Shown: positions 52,946-61,599 of the stretch, one piece after another
How the letters are laid out: every line of letters starts with the position of its first letter
Numbering within the stretch: the stretch's first letter is position 1
From: Flavobacteriales bacterium
GTDB taxonomy: Bacteria; Bacteroidota; Bacteroidia; Flavobacteriales_E; Vicingaceae
Assembly (NCBI GenBank): GCA_905339165.1
Contig: CAJPFH010000035.1
Span: 17,878 to 81,877, forward strand
Reading direction: 5' to 3'
DNA length: 64,000 nt
Position numbers and translations under genes: made by a program
The notes under the pieces: generated by a model
What the model was told of the DNA's origin: nothing
The model's input: the letters and a program-made list of their open reading frames with translations, nothing else
Database searches by the model: none

Positions 52946-54154
52946 TTACAACTTAAAGTGTTGTTTTGCCATTTCTTTTATATCATTACCAATGGCTAAG
53001 CAGGCTGTAGCTGCTGGCGATGGAGCATTTAAAACGTGAATACTGTTTTGCTTATATTCAATCCGAAAGTCATCACGGGTATCTCCGTCTTCGCGAAGTA
53101 ACAGAGCTCTCACCCCGCTTCTGCCAGGCTTTATATCATCCATGGTAAGAGAGGGAATAATTCGCTGCAATGTTTTAAGGAATAACTTTTTTGAGAAGGC
53201 TCTTCTATATTCATCTATCCCAAATTTCATGTTACTGAAAAACAGACGCCAGGTGCCTGAATAGCAAAGAGCATCAAAAGTATCTTTTAAAGAAAAATCG
53301 GTTTTACCATATCCCTCTCTTTTGAAAGTGAAAACAGCATTAGGGCCACATTCAATTTCACCATCAACCATACGTGTAAAGTGCACTCCTAAAAAGGGAA
53401 AATCCGGATTAGGTACCGGATAAATTAAGTTTTTTACTTTGTGCTTAGCTTCGTGGGTTAGCTCGTAATAATCCCCTCTAAAACCAACTACTTTTTCTTT
53501 TATTTTCACTCCATCTTTTTTTGCCAATCTATCGGCTTGTAATCCACCGCACACAATTACGAATTTTGTGTTATAAAAATTTTTATCGGTTATTACTTTT
53601 TTCTCGGTAGACGAAATATTTTCGAAGTCCAAGACCTCTTCGCTCATCACTATTTTACTTCCCGACTGTATATTTAAAGTAAGTTCCACCAACTTTTCTG
53701 TAGTGCCCCTGTAATCTATTATACCTGTACAAGGCACCCAAATACCGGCTATTCCTTCTGAAAAAGGTTCAATTTCTTTAATGCGTTGTGCATTTATTTT
53801 TTCAATACCCTCTACTCCATTTTCAATGCCGTTTTGAAAAATTTTATCCATAAAGAGTAATTCGTTTTCGGAAACAGCCACCACTACTTTACCACACACA
53901 TCGTGTGCTATGTTATGTTCTTTTGCAAAGGCTACTAGTTCCTTTCTTCCCAGCACGCAATTAATTGCTTTTTTAGAGCCCGGTTTGTAATACAACCCGG
54001 AGTGAATCACTCCGGAATTATTTCCGGTTTGGTGGTTTGCCAGTTTTTTTTCTTTTTCTATGATAAGGATTTTTAACTCCGGAAATTCCTTTTGTATTTT
54101 ATAGGCAGTGGCTGCACCAACAATTCCGCCTCCCACTATGGTAATATCGAACAT
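52946..54154 (-). CDS. lhgO: L-2-hydroxyglutarate oxidase
   Basis: FAD-dependent oxidation of L-2-hydroxyglutarate to 2-oxoglutarate, a metabolite-repair reaction. 402 residues. The dinucleotide-binding motif is IVGGGIVGAATAYKI. Further LhgO/DAO-family features are NSGVIHSGLYYKPGS, FVIVCGGLQADRLA, a substrate-side GFRGDYYEL, FPFLGVHFTR and a C-terminal PGRSGVRALLL...APSPAATACLAIG. A -7 box of its own lies upstream, although it follows the MFS gene after 40 bases. Confidence 0.92.
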   Translation of the reverse strand: MFDITIVGGGIVGAATAYKIQKEFPELKILIIEKEKKLANHQTGNNSGVIHSGLYYKPGSKKAINCVLGRKELVAFAKEHNIAHDVCGKVVVAVSENELLFMDKIFQNGIENGVEGIEKINAQRIKEIEPFSEGIAGIWVPCTGIIDYRGTTEKLVELTLNIQSGSKIVMSEEVLDFENISSTEKKVITDKNFYNTKFVIVCGGLQADRLAKKDGVKIKEKVVGFRGDYYELTHEAKHKVKNLIYPVPNPDFPFLGVHFTRMVDGEIECGPNAVFTFKREGYGKTDFSLKDTFDALCYSGTWRLFFSNMKFGIDEYRRAFSKKLFLKTLQRIIPSLTMDDIKPGRSGVRALLLREDGDTRDDFRIEYKQNSIHVLNAPSPAATACLAIGNDIKEMAKQHFKL

Positions 54155-54174
54155 GGATTAATTTATTTCGTTGG

Positions 54175-54182
54175 CAAATTTA
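54175..54182 (-). promoter_or_regulatory. -7 box for lhgO
   Basis: Minus strand TAAATTTG matches TAnnTTTG, 20 bases upstream of the lhgO start. Confidence 0.5.
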
Positions 54183-54194
54183 TAACAAATAGTA

Positions 54195-55484
54195 CTATTT
54201 CTTTTTTTCTCTTGGAATAAAAAGCAGAAGAGCTATTCCTAATGCAAAAAATGCGGCCAAAAGAAATATAGAATTACGCATACTTCCTGTTAATTCTTCT
54301 ATAAATCCGTATGCAAAAACGCCCACCACAATTCCAATTTTTTCCGACACATCGTAAAACGAAAAATACGATGAAGTATCTTTTGTTTCGGGTAATAATT
54401 TTGAATACGTTGAGCGACTTAAAGACTGAATGCCTCCCATAACCAAACCTACTGCTGCAGCTATACCATAAAATTGATTGGGGGTATAAACCCACAATGC
54501 CGAAATACAGATAACAATCCAGCAAAATACCACGAATACAAGTGCTTTAATATTTCCGATTTTTGAAGAAAGCCAGCTTAATCCATAAGCTCCGGGTATG
54601 GCTAAAAACTGAATTAACAAGACGCTAATAATTAATCCTGTTTTGGCATCATCTTCTTTTGGCCAAGTTATTTCTTTGGTTCCAAAATACACTGCCATTA
54701 ACATAATAGTTTGCACCGACATGCTGTAAACAAAAAATGCCCGTAAATAGCGTTTTAAAACCGTATTGTTTTGAATTTGTTTCCATACGTTTTTTAATTC
54801 GTTAAATCCCTTTAGCAGAAGTTTTTCTTTTACAACTGTTTTAGCACTTCCATTTGGCAAATGCATAAAGGTGTATTGTGCAAAACCTAGCCACCATATT
54901 CCGGTAAAAACAAAAGCCCACTTTGCAGGAAGTATTTCGGTTAAAATGAATACCAAACAAACTATTAATAAAAGGGCACTGCCTATATATCCTAATGCAT
55001 ATCCTTTTGCACTAATGCTATCGTGTTTACTTTCGTGTGCAATTTCGGGCAGGTAGGCATTATAAAACACTAAACTTCCCCAAAAGCCAATACCTGCCAT
55101 TATGTACGTTAAAATACCCAACTCTAAAAAACGAACATCGAAAAAATAAAGCATCATGCAGGAAAAAGCCCCTAAATAACAAAACCCTTTCAGAAAACTT
55201 TTTTTATTTCCCATATAATCGGCCATGCCGGAAAGCAAAGGAATGAGTACAGAAACAAGCAGAAACATAAAGGCACTTGCGTAAGAAATTAATGCGGTAT
55301 TAATATAGTGCCTACCAAAAAATAATACTTCGTCAGAAGATGTTCCATTGGCAAGTGTTGAAGTAGTAACCGATTCGTAAAATATAGGAAATATAGCGGT
55401 GGTGATTACCAATGGATAGGAGGAGTTTGCCCAGTCATAAAAGGCCCATGCATTGATTGTTTTTTTATTCCTTTTCTCCCACAT
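54195..55484 (-). CDS. MFS transporter, UMF1 / Atg22-like family
   Basis: 429 residues with about 12 membrane helices. The N-terminus carries the family signature INAWAFYDWANSSYPLVI. Other features are LSGMADYMGNKKSFLKG (MFS motif A-like loop) and MGGIQSLSRSTYSKLLPE, a conserved motif of the UMF1 family related to yeast vacuolar effluxer Atg22. Substrate not predictable. It follows the CAP-OmpA gene by 6 bases, so the two are likely co-transcribed. Confidence 0.9.
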   Translation of the reverse strand: MWEKRNKKTINAWAFYDWANSSYPLVITTAIFPIFYESVTTSTLANGTSSDEVLFFGRHYINTALISYASAFMFLLVSVLIPLLSGMADYMGNKKSFLKGFCYLGAFSCMMLYFFDVRFLELGILTYIMAGIGFWGSLVFYNAYLPEIAHESKHDSISAKGYALGYIGSALLLIVCLVFILTEILPAKWAFVFTGIWWLGFAQYTFMHLPNGSAKTVVKEKLLLKGFNELKNVWKQIQNNTVLKRYLRAFFVYSMSVQTIMLMAVYFGTKEITWPKEDDAKTGLIISVLLIQFLAIPGAYGLSWLSSKIGNIKALVFVVFCWIVICISALWVYTPNQFYGIAAAVGLVMGGIQSLSRSTYSKLLPETKDTSSYFSFYDVSEKIGIVVGVFAYGFIEELTGSMRNSIFLLAAFFALGIALLLFIPREKKK

Positions 55485-55490
55485 TATAGA

Positions 55491-57872
55491 TTAGTTGCAA
55501 TGCTTACAATATTCGGATTTTATTGTGTTATTTTTTAGTAGCTGAAAACTCATGTTGGGATATCCGAATAATTTACAATACCTCTCTTTATTAAGGAGTA
55601 ATGCATGTTTCATTAAATTGGCATAATCTTGCTCGGATATTTTTTTTGTATCGTAAATAGCAATGCTTAAAAAAATAAACAAAAAATCTTCATCGTAATT
55701 TTTACTTTTTATATAGGGCAACATTAATTCTATTGCCCAATCTACACGCAACTGAAAGATAAAGTAGCGGGCCATGGCATACGTTTGCTCCATATCTAAT
55801 TTTGAGCTAAAAATAAATTTTCGTGTTTCTTTCAGTTCTTTTTCACGTTTTGCAAAATCTTTTTTCTCGTAGTAATAATCGGCTGCTAAAATATGATAGT
55901 TTAGTCTCAGCCGATTGATTCTCCAGTTTTCGATTCGGGTAGAATATAATTTTTTCATTTCTTTCAGCAAAGGTTCCGGATCGGGCATTTTAAGAATATC
56001 TTTTTCCCAGAACTCCAATTCCATTAGAAGTTTATTGTATAATACGTAGGGATTCGAGGGGTCGATAAAATACAAAGCTAAAAATTCTTCTTTTAATTGT
56101 TGGCGAAAACTATCGGTATGGCTTTGTTCATAAAAACACTCTTTGAATACGAGCAAATTATTCAGCAATGGAATATGTTCTTTTTGCCTAGAAATAGAGA
56201 ATTGATAGGTATATTGGTGCTCTATTTTTTCTTCAATGGCATAGCGGTATAGCAAGGCCTGAAGGGCTTTTGCTTTATCGATGTTTTTTTGTTTTATAGC
56301 TTCTGTCGTTTTTTTAGCAATACTCTGCGGTTGTATAGAATCTACAAAAATGGATTCAACGGTAAGAAATACTTCCGCCTTTCGTTGATCTTCGAGATAA
56401 GGCTCTATCAAAAAACCAAGCGAATCGGTTAAAAGCACTGCTCTTATCTGAGGTTTAGTTAATCCCAGTAATTTATTTTCGTAAGGCGAACCCTTGATCG
56501 ATTCAAAAAGACCCTCCCAATTCTCTTTCGTCTTTATTTCTGTTGCTACTTTTTGCAAATTGTATTGTTCTATAACTTGTAAAATTGAGTTCGCTCTATT
56601 CATTTGCAACAACGCGTTTTTAACGGAATCTCCTTCAATGGAAGAATAAGCCGTAATATCAATTTTTTTAATGTTATATCGGTTCAGTTCCAGTGAATCT
56701 AAAAAAGGTTTTATATCTTCTTCATTAAAATTCCACTTATTTCTTGGAAAGGGAACCGTAAAAGAAATGTGCTTCTTAATAGAATCGGGTTTTGTTTGAA
56801 GGGAGAGCGTATCCATTACCAGTGGTAATCCAAGCAATGAAAGATTTTCTCCATCGAGGTTATTGAAAAAAATAGTTTGGCAAAGGCATCCTTCCTTTAT
56901 AATAAGTAAATTTATTTCGGAATTAGTAGAATCGAGGCCCGATGGCATTTTACCTAACTTAATATATATTTCTCCAGTTTTTTTTAGAGGATTGGCAGCA
57001 AACCATTTACCCTTTTGTACTGGCTTTAAAAGTACGCCATCGTGCACTTCTGATGGATACAGTTTATTTCCTGCATTACATTCATATTGCTTCCGTAGCA
57101 CTATGTCTACGGCAAGTGCATCTTTATTTTTTTTGAAATTATTTTTAAAAAAGGAAACATCGTGGTAATATAAAAAAATTTCATTGTTCACCACTTCTAT
57201 GTTATTAGCCAGCAGTTCGGCAAGGTTGGGGTTATTGATTAAAAAAGCATTACACTTCGTTTTTGAGTATGGTTTAAGGTGAAAGTCATTTTTATTTTGT
57301 TTTGTTAGTTCCTTAAAATCGAAAGGTTCCGAAGCGTAAACCTGAGAAACATAAACCGTTCTTTTTTTATAATCGAAAGCAGCGGCCAAACCGGTTTGAT
57401 AATAGCTGTTGTTGAGTATTATGGCTCGCGTTTTTTTATCATTTATCCACGCCTGAAAAACAATTTCTGCCAACTCGTTATATGAGTTTACCGTGTTTTT
57501 ACTTTTTCCTGTTTTCTTCGCATCTGGCAAAGTATAAGAAAAAATATTTTCTGCTACTTGTGCGTATTTCCCTTTTGATTTTTTTACTCTTTTAAATGTA
57601 TCTTTCTTCGCTTTTGCAGGCTGAACCAATTGAATCTTTTTTGTTTTTTTCATGTATAAAACATGCAAAACCGAGGCATTATCCAATTCTTTAGTTAATA
57701 CGAATGATGGTAAGCCATTCTCGATTCTGAAAGCATTTACTTTCTCGAATAACAAAGTGGCAACTTTTTTTTCATCAAAGTTTTTATGCTCTACAAAACT
57801 GTTTTGTGCACATACATAAAGAGTATAGAACAAAAGAAATGAGAAAATGAATATGCAACTTTTATAATTCAA
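55491..57872 (-). CDS. Exported multidomain protein: CAP/SCP, OmpA-like and helical-repeat regions
   Basis: 793 residues. Signal peptide 1-22. The CAP (SCP/TAPS) domain at about 30-185 has VNAFRIENGLPSFVLTKELD, AENIFSYT and LAEIVFQAWINDK...GLAAAFDY...VYVSQVYA. The middle (about 365-450) resembles an OmpA-like peptidoglycan-binding fold: ISFTVPFPRNKWNFNEEDI, then DITAYSSIEGDS and NRANSILQVIE. The C-terminal 250 residues look like TPR-type helical repeats. This combination would let the protein dock on peptidoglycan while presenting a CAP domain. I know no characterised homologue. Confidence 0.78.
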   Translation of the reverse strand: MNYKSCIFIFSFLLFYTLYVCAQNSFVEHKNFDEKKVATLLFEKVNAFRIENGLPSFVLTKELDNASVLHVLYMKKTKKIQLVQPAKAKKDTFKRVKKSKGKYAQVAENIFSYTLPDAKKTGKSKNTVNSYNELAEIVFQAWINDKKTRAIILNNSYYQTGLAAAFDYKKRTVYVSQVYASEPFDFKELTKQNKNDFHLKPYSKTKCNAFLINNPNLAELLANNIEVVNNEIFLYYHDVSFFKNNFKKNKDALAVDIVLRKQYECNAGNKLYPSEVHDGVLLKPVQKGKWFAANPLKKTGEIYIKLGKMPSGLDSTNSEINLLIIKEGCLCQTIFFNNLDGENLSLLGLPLVMDTLSLQTKPDSIKKHISFTVPFPRNKWNFNEEDIKPFLDSLELNRYNIKKIDITAYSSIEGDSVKNALLQMNRANSILQVIEQYNLQKVATEIKTKENWEGLFESIKGSPYENKLLGLTKPQIRAVLLTDSLGFLIEPYLEDQRKAEVFLTVESIFVDSIQPQSIAKKTTEAIKQKNIDKAKALQALLYRYAIEEKIEHQYTYQFSISRQKEHIPLLNNLLVFKECFYEQSHTDSFRQQLKEEFLALYFIDPSNPYVLYNKLLMELEFWEKDILKMPDPEPLLKEMKKLYSTRIENWRINRLRLNYHILAADYYYEKKDFAKREKELKETRKFIFSSKLDMEQTYAMARYFIFQLRVDWAIELMLPYIKSKNYDEDFLFIFLSIAIYDTKKISEQDYANLMKHALLLNKERYCKLFGYPNMSFQLLKNNTIKSEYCKHCN

Positions 57873-57908
57873 GTGAACTGAAATAAAAAACGAATGTACT
57901 ATATAAAT

Positions 57909-57942
57909 AAAAAAGGCTGCCCTAAAGAGGGCAGCCTTTTTT
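57909..57942. terminator. Terminator downstream of the OmpA-family gene
   Basis: Perfect 14-bp stem AAAAAAGGCTGCCC (57909-57922) with its complement (57929-57942), loop TAAAGA. On the minus strand it follows the OmpA-family stop by 14 bases. Confidence 0.85.
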
Positions 57943-57956
57943 AAAGAGTGAAATGT

Positions 57957-59144
57957 TTATTTAATTAATTTCAATTCTACCCTTGCATTTTTTTGCTTGG
58001 CCTCATCACTTGTACCGGTATCTATGGGCTGTGCCGCCTTCATTGATTTGATTATTATTCTTTCTTTGGCAATACCTTTGGATTGAATGTATTTTTGAAC
58101 TACCGATGCCCGTTTATCGGATAATGGCTCGGGTTCCGATTTATCGATATGTGATATCACCTCTATTTTAACCGAAGCATTTTCCTTTTTCTTCATGTCT
58201 TCTAATATTGGGTCAATATCAAATTCGGCACCTGCCGGCATCGCAAATTTATTTACATCAAAATCTAAAATAAGGGTACTTGCATTTTTATTGGCAAGAG
58301 CGGCTGCCGCAGCGGCCTTTTCTCTTTTTTCTCTTTCTAATTCATCTTGCATAGCTTTTTTAGATGTATCGCTTTGAAAGTTTCTTTCAATGGTTTCTGC
58401 TTTTTCTAATCCTGTAAGCTTACCGCATAGGCAGGTTCCAACCTCTTCAAGCGAATAAACCGAAACATCATCTATATAATAATAAGCTTGTGCAATTTGC
58501 GGCTTATTAAAACCAACAGGGCGTTTTACCTTTGTTTGAAGGGTTTGTGCATCTTCGCTAAAATTGCCAATCGTGATGTATTCTTCTCCTCCCGTAGCTT
58601 TAAATATTGCACAGATATCTTCCCACATGGCCAACTTATCAATGGCAGGATTTTCTTTTTTAATTACTTGTGCTTTAAACTTTAAAATATCCGTATTTTC
58701 AGCTGAAACCGGATCGGACGAAAGATAAGCTCCTAAATTATTTATGGCATACTTGGATAAATCGGAAAGACTTGCACTAAACTTTACACAATACTTTTTA
58801 CCTGCCTCTAGCGGTGTACTTAGCCTTGCCTGAAGATAAGATCTCGGATCTTTTGATTTGTATGAAAAAGCACGAATACCCGCATATAATTGACCTGATG
58901 CAGGGCTTTCCTCTCCTAAGGTATTTGCGGGAATAGCAATGTCTGGATTTTTATTTCCTGTCATATACAAATCGGCTTTTGCCAAGGTTGGCGATTTCCA
59001 ATTATGGGTTACTTCTATTTGCCCCAATTCTTTCGGTTTCTTTTTTCCAATATCTTCAAAACTACCATTTGAAACATAATTGGTTTGAGCGTTTGAAGCA
59101 ATGCTTGCAAAAACAATCACGGCTAAAATCTGAATCTTTTTCAT
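57957..59144 (-). CDS. OmpA-family outer-membrane/periplasmic protein with N-terminal beta-sandwich domain
   Basis: 395 residues from the ATG at 59144 (MKKIQILAVIVFASIASNAQ, a signal peptide); an in-frame ATG 15 bases upstream is less likely. The N-terminal domain (about 20-235) is galactose-binding/beta-sandwich-like (NYVSNGSFEDIGK at its start, AYYYIDDVSVYSL at its end). A charged Glu/Lys/Ala-rich helix (about 265-290) leads to an OmpA domain (about 295-395): LILDFDVNKF, VKIEVISHIDKSEPEPLSDKRA, and SDEAKQKNARVELKL. It probably tethers the outer membrane to peptidoglycan. Similar two-part OmpA proteins are common in Bacteroidota. Confidence 0.87.
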   Translation of the reverse strand: MKKIQILAVIVFASIASNAQTNYVSNGSFEDIGKKKPKELGQIEVTHNWKSPTLAKADLYMTGNKNPDIAIPANTLGEESPASGQLYAGIRAFSYKSKDPRSYLQARLSTPLEAGKKYCVKFSASLSDLSKYAINNLGAYLSSDPVSAENTDILKFKAQVIKKENPAIDKLAMWEDICAIFKATGGEEYITIGNFSEDAQTLQTKVKRPVGFNKPQIAQAYYYIDDVSVYSLEEVGTCLCGKLTGLEKAETIERNFQSDTSKKAMQDELEREKREKAAAAAALANKNASTLILDFDVNKFAMPAGAEFDIDPILEDMKKKENASVKIEVISHIDKSEPEPLSDKRASVVQKYIQSKGIAKERIIIKSMKAAQPIDTGTSDEAKQKNARVELKLIK

Positions 59145-59224
59145 AGAATAAATTTTCATTGTATCGACAAATTACGTGCCTAAATTATTAATTCGTATGC
59201 TATTAAACAAATTCCATTTTTTAT

Positions 59225-59232
59225 TACCTTTG
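59225..59232 (+). promoter_or_regulatory. -7 box for the 401-residue T9SS cargo gene
   Basis: TACCTTTG matches TAnnTTTG, 25 bases before the ATG at 59258; leader of about 20 bases. Confidence 0.55.
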
Positions 59233-59257
59233 GAGAGTAACCTTAAAATCAATAATT

Positions 59258-60463
59258 ATGAAAAAACTTTTATTTTCTTTATTCCTTGCGGGTCTTACCA
59301 TTCAGACCTACGCACAGGGCACTACGGAACCGTACAACAGCGTACCGGTAACATTTGAAAGAAGCACTAACAAGCAAAAAGTAATCTCTGCTTGGTTTAA
59401 TTACGGCCAAACTGTTTACGACCAAGGTGGAGATGTATCGTATTTCCGCTACCACATGTTTCCGGATACTACCGTTCAGGTTGAATTTAGCAATGGCATG
59501 GGCCCTGTGTGGGTACATGGGGTGGGTCAGGTTTTAGACCCTTACAGCGCTTACTGGGCATTGAGCGGAAATGGAGGCCCCTTGTTAAATACCGAAACTT
59601 ATAAGGTAGATTCTATTAGAATTTGGTATCGTTATTTCCGTTACCAAAATGCAAATCCCGATACTTTACACATTCAAATGTACAAGCACAATGCCATGAC
59701 CTACAACCCCACTGGCTGGAGTAATGACGGACGTTCAAATGCACGAATTGCATACGATTATACTAAAAACGAAGGAACCGGAGATTTTGCTGAAGTAAAA
59801 GTATTACTCACAGGCAATGACACTTCAATGTATTACCAAAACGCCATTCAACTTGCTACTTCAAATTTTACAGCAGGAGCGGGTGAAGTGGTTGCCGTTA
59901 CTGCTTTCTATAAAAACGGAAACCCTACTAATTTAGGCGACACCTTAGATCCTTACATGACTCCTCAGCCTTTTGTTAAACGTAACACCTTCCTTTTATA
60001 TCAGTTCAGAGATAATGATAAAACAATAGACCAAGGGTATTACAACCACGGGCAAATGTTAGTGAATACGGTTCGCTACAACATCAATCAACAAGGATGG
60101 AACGGACAATTTATTCCCGGATTAGCATACAATTCGGGCTTCTACCACTTGGATATGGACTATAAAATTACTTCTGCAGTTGGTGTATCTGAAAACAGCT
60201 CATTCGGTTTTAAAACTAGTGTATACCCAAATCCGGTTGAGAAAAGTTTTGCTAACATAAAAGTTGAAATAGAAAAAATAGGAAATGTTGAAATTTCTTT
60301 ATTCGACATTACAGGAAAAGAAGTAAAAGTTTTTGTAAACGAAACATTAAATACAGGAACACACTTTAAAACCCTTGACCTTTCAGGAATAAATTCGGGC
60401 GTGTACTTTGTAAAAGTAAAAGCAGAAAACAACACACAGGTTATTAAAATTAACGTATTGTAA
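59258..60463 (+). CDS. T9SS-exported protein of unknown function
   Basis: 401 residues. Signal peptide 1-19 (TYAQ). An all-beta central region with many aromatic and Asn residues (IRIWYRYFRYQNANPDTLHIQMY, FLLYQFRDNDKTIDQGYYN) does not match a family I know. The C-terminus is a typical T9SS type A domain (SVYPNPVEKSFANIKVEIEK ... INSGVYFVKVKAE). It has its own promoter and a strong terminator, so it is monocistronic. Confidence 0.88.
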   Translation: MKKLLFSLFLAGLTIQTYAQGTTEPYNSVPVTFERSTNKQKVISAWFNYGQTVYDQGGDVSYFRYHMFPDTTVQVEFSNGMGPVWVHGVGQVLDPYSAYWALSGNGGPLLNTETYKVDSIRIWYRYFRYQNANPDTLHIQMYKHNAMTYNPTGWSNDGRSNARIAYDYTKNEGTGDFAEVKVLLTGNDTSMYYQNAIQLATSNFTAGAGEVVAVTAFYKNGNPTNLGDTLDPYMTPQPFVKRNTFLLYQFRDNDKTIDQGYYNHGQMLVNTVRYNINQQGWNGQFIPGLAYNSGFYHLDMDYKITSAVGVSENSSFGFKTSVYPNPVEKSFANIKVEIEKIGNVEISLFDITGKEVKVFVNETLNTGTHFKTLDLSGINSGVYFVKVKAENNTQVIKINVL

Positions 60464-60476
60464 TTCTTTCTAACCA

Positions 60477-60516
60477 AAATAAAAAAGCCCGATATGAAAA
60501 TCGGGCTTTTTTATTT
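60477..60516. terminator. Bidirectional terminator after the T9SS cargo gene
   Basis: Perfect 17-bp stem AAATAAAAAAGCCCGAT (60477-60493) and its complement (60500-60516), loop ATGAAA. Shared with the convergent Cys-rich gene. Confidence 0.88.
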
Positions 60517-60568
60517 AAGAGAAGATTCTCTAACACTCCATTTTTCGGTTCTCCTTTAAGCAATTAAT

Positions 60569-61021
60569 CTATGGTTTAATTTCAGCATCTTTTTCCTTTT
60601 CCATGCAATGTTCACAATTACAATCTTCCTCGCATTGACAGCCATTTTTACAATCGCCCCCTTCGTTTTTACAAGAGGCCTTTTCGCTTGAGTTGGAATG
60701 ACAATTTTTAGCCTCCTTTTTAGAACAGCAACCTGCTTTAGATTTACCACATTCTGCTTTTGTTGAACAAGTGCCCGAATGCTCAGAACCACCACAAGAT
60801 TGAATACAAGTTTGTTTGGCACATGCCGAACCTCCACAGTGAGAAAGCTTACAAATACCCATACACAAAGAAGCCGTTATAAAAACCATTCCGGCCACCA
60901 TGGCTTTATAAGCGGCCAGTTTAAAAAACCAACCTAAATTTTCTTTCTTAACTTTTAAAAGTAGAAAAACACCCGTCATAAATAGAAGAGCGGCTACTGA
61001 AATGGCAATAATAAAATGCAT
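60569..61021 (-). CDS. Two-helix membrane protein with long Cys-rich tail
   Basis: 150 residues. Two membrane helices (about 2-22 and 35-57), then about 90 hydrophilic residues with some 20 Cys, in patterns such as CGGSACAKQTC, GCCSKK, CKNGCQCEEDCNCEHC. The density and pairing of Cys suggest metal binding, metallothionein-like, or a disulfide-rich tail. The start has no perfect -7 box; TACCTTTA is nearby. I recognise no family. Location on the inner membrane is inferred. Confidence 0.7.
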   Translation of the reverse strand: MHFIIAISVAALLFMTGVFLLLKVKKENLGWFFKLAAYKAMVAGMVFITASLCMGICKLSHCGGSACAKQTCIQSCGGSEHSGTCSTKAECGKSKAGCCSKKEAKNCHSNSSEKASCKNEGGDCKNGCQCEEDCNCEHCMEKEKDAEIKP

Positions 61022-61599
61022 AATAATTAGTTTTTTGGTTTATGTAAAGGTAGAAAGAATTTTGAAAGGTTGAAATTTATAATTTAAAGACCAGACTACC
61101 TTGCTTCTCGATTCGCTTCGCAAACGCTCAGCTACTCAAAGCAATAATTATTTTTAATGATTTCGTTTTTTTATCCGTTCGAGTAGGTTTAATGAAGTGC
61201 CAACGGAATGAAACCGTATCGAGAACTGATAAAGAGGTTGAGATAAAAACTGTTCTTCTCGATATGTTTTTCGTACCTCAACACACTCGAAGTGACCCTA
61301 TTCCATCTCATTACGAGGTGCGAGGTACCAAAGTAACCTGCTCCTTTTTACTCCGTAGTAAGAAGATGGCTTTGCTTTGCTCGCCATAACAAACAAAAAA
61401 TTTGCTCCTCTAAAAAAATCTTATTAACTTGCACACCATGAACATTACCCTGCGAAGTTACAAAGCTTAGCGTTCTTTATTTTTACCTAAAAAAGAAAGG
61501 GGGTGCTTATGAACACATAAGCCCGGCCTCCACACAACCTTTTTCCTGCTTTCTTGAAAAGGTAAGCAAAGCGGAGTGAAATTTTAAAACAATGTAATT
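61022..61599. other. 578-base intergenic region with degenerate palindromic repeats
   Basis: No supported gene. At 61217-61225 and 61256-61264 are TATCGAGAA and TTCTCGATA, an inverted pair, followed by CACTCGAAGTGACC, which resembles dispersed intergenic repeats of Bacteroidota. Further right, GCTTATG-AACA-CATAAGC forms a 7-bp hairpin inside a longer imperfect inverted repeat of TTACCT/AGGTAA and AAGAAAG/CTTTCTT blocks. It appears to be accumulated repeat debris upstream of the 492-residue cargo gene; I see no clear promoter for that gene. Confidence 0.5.
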
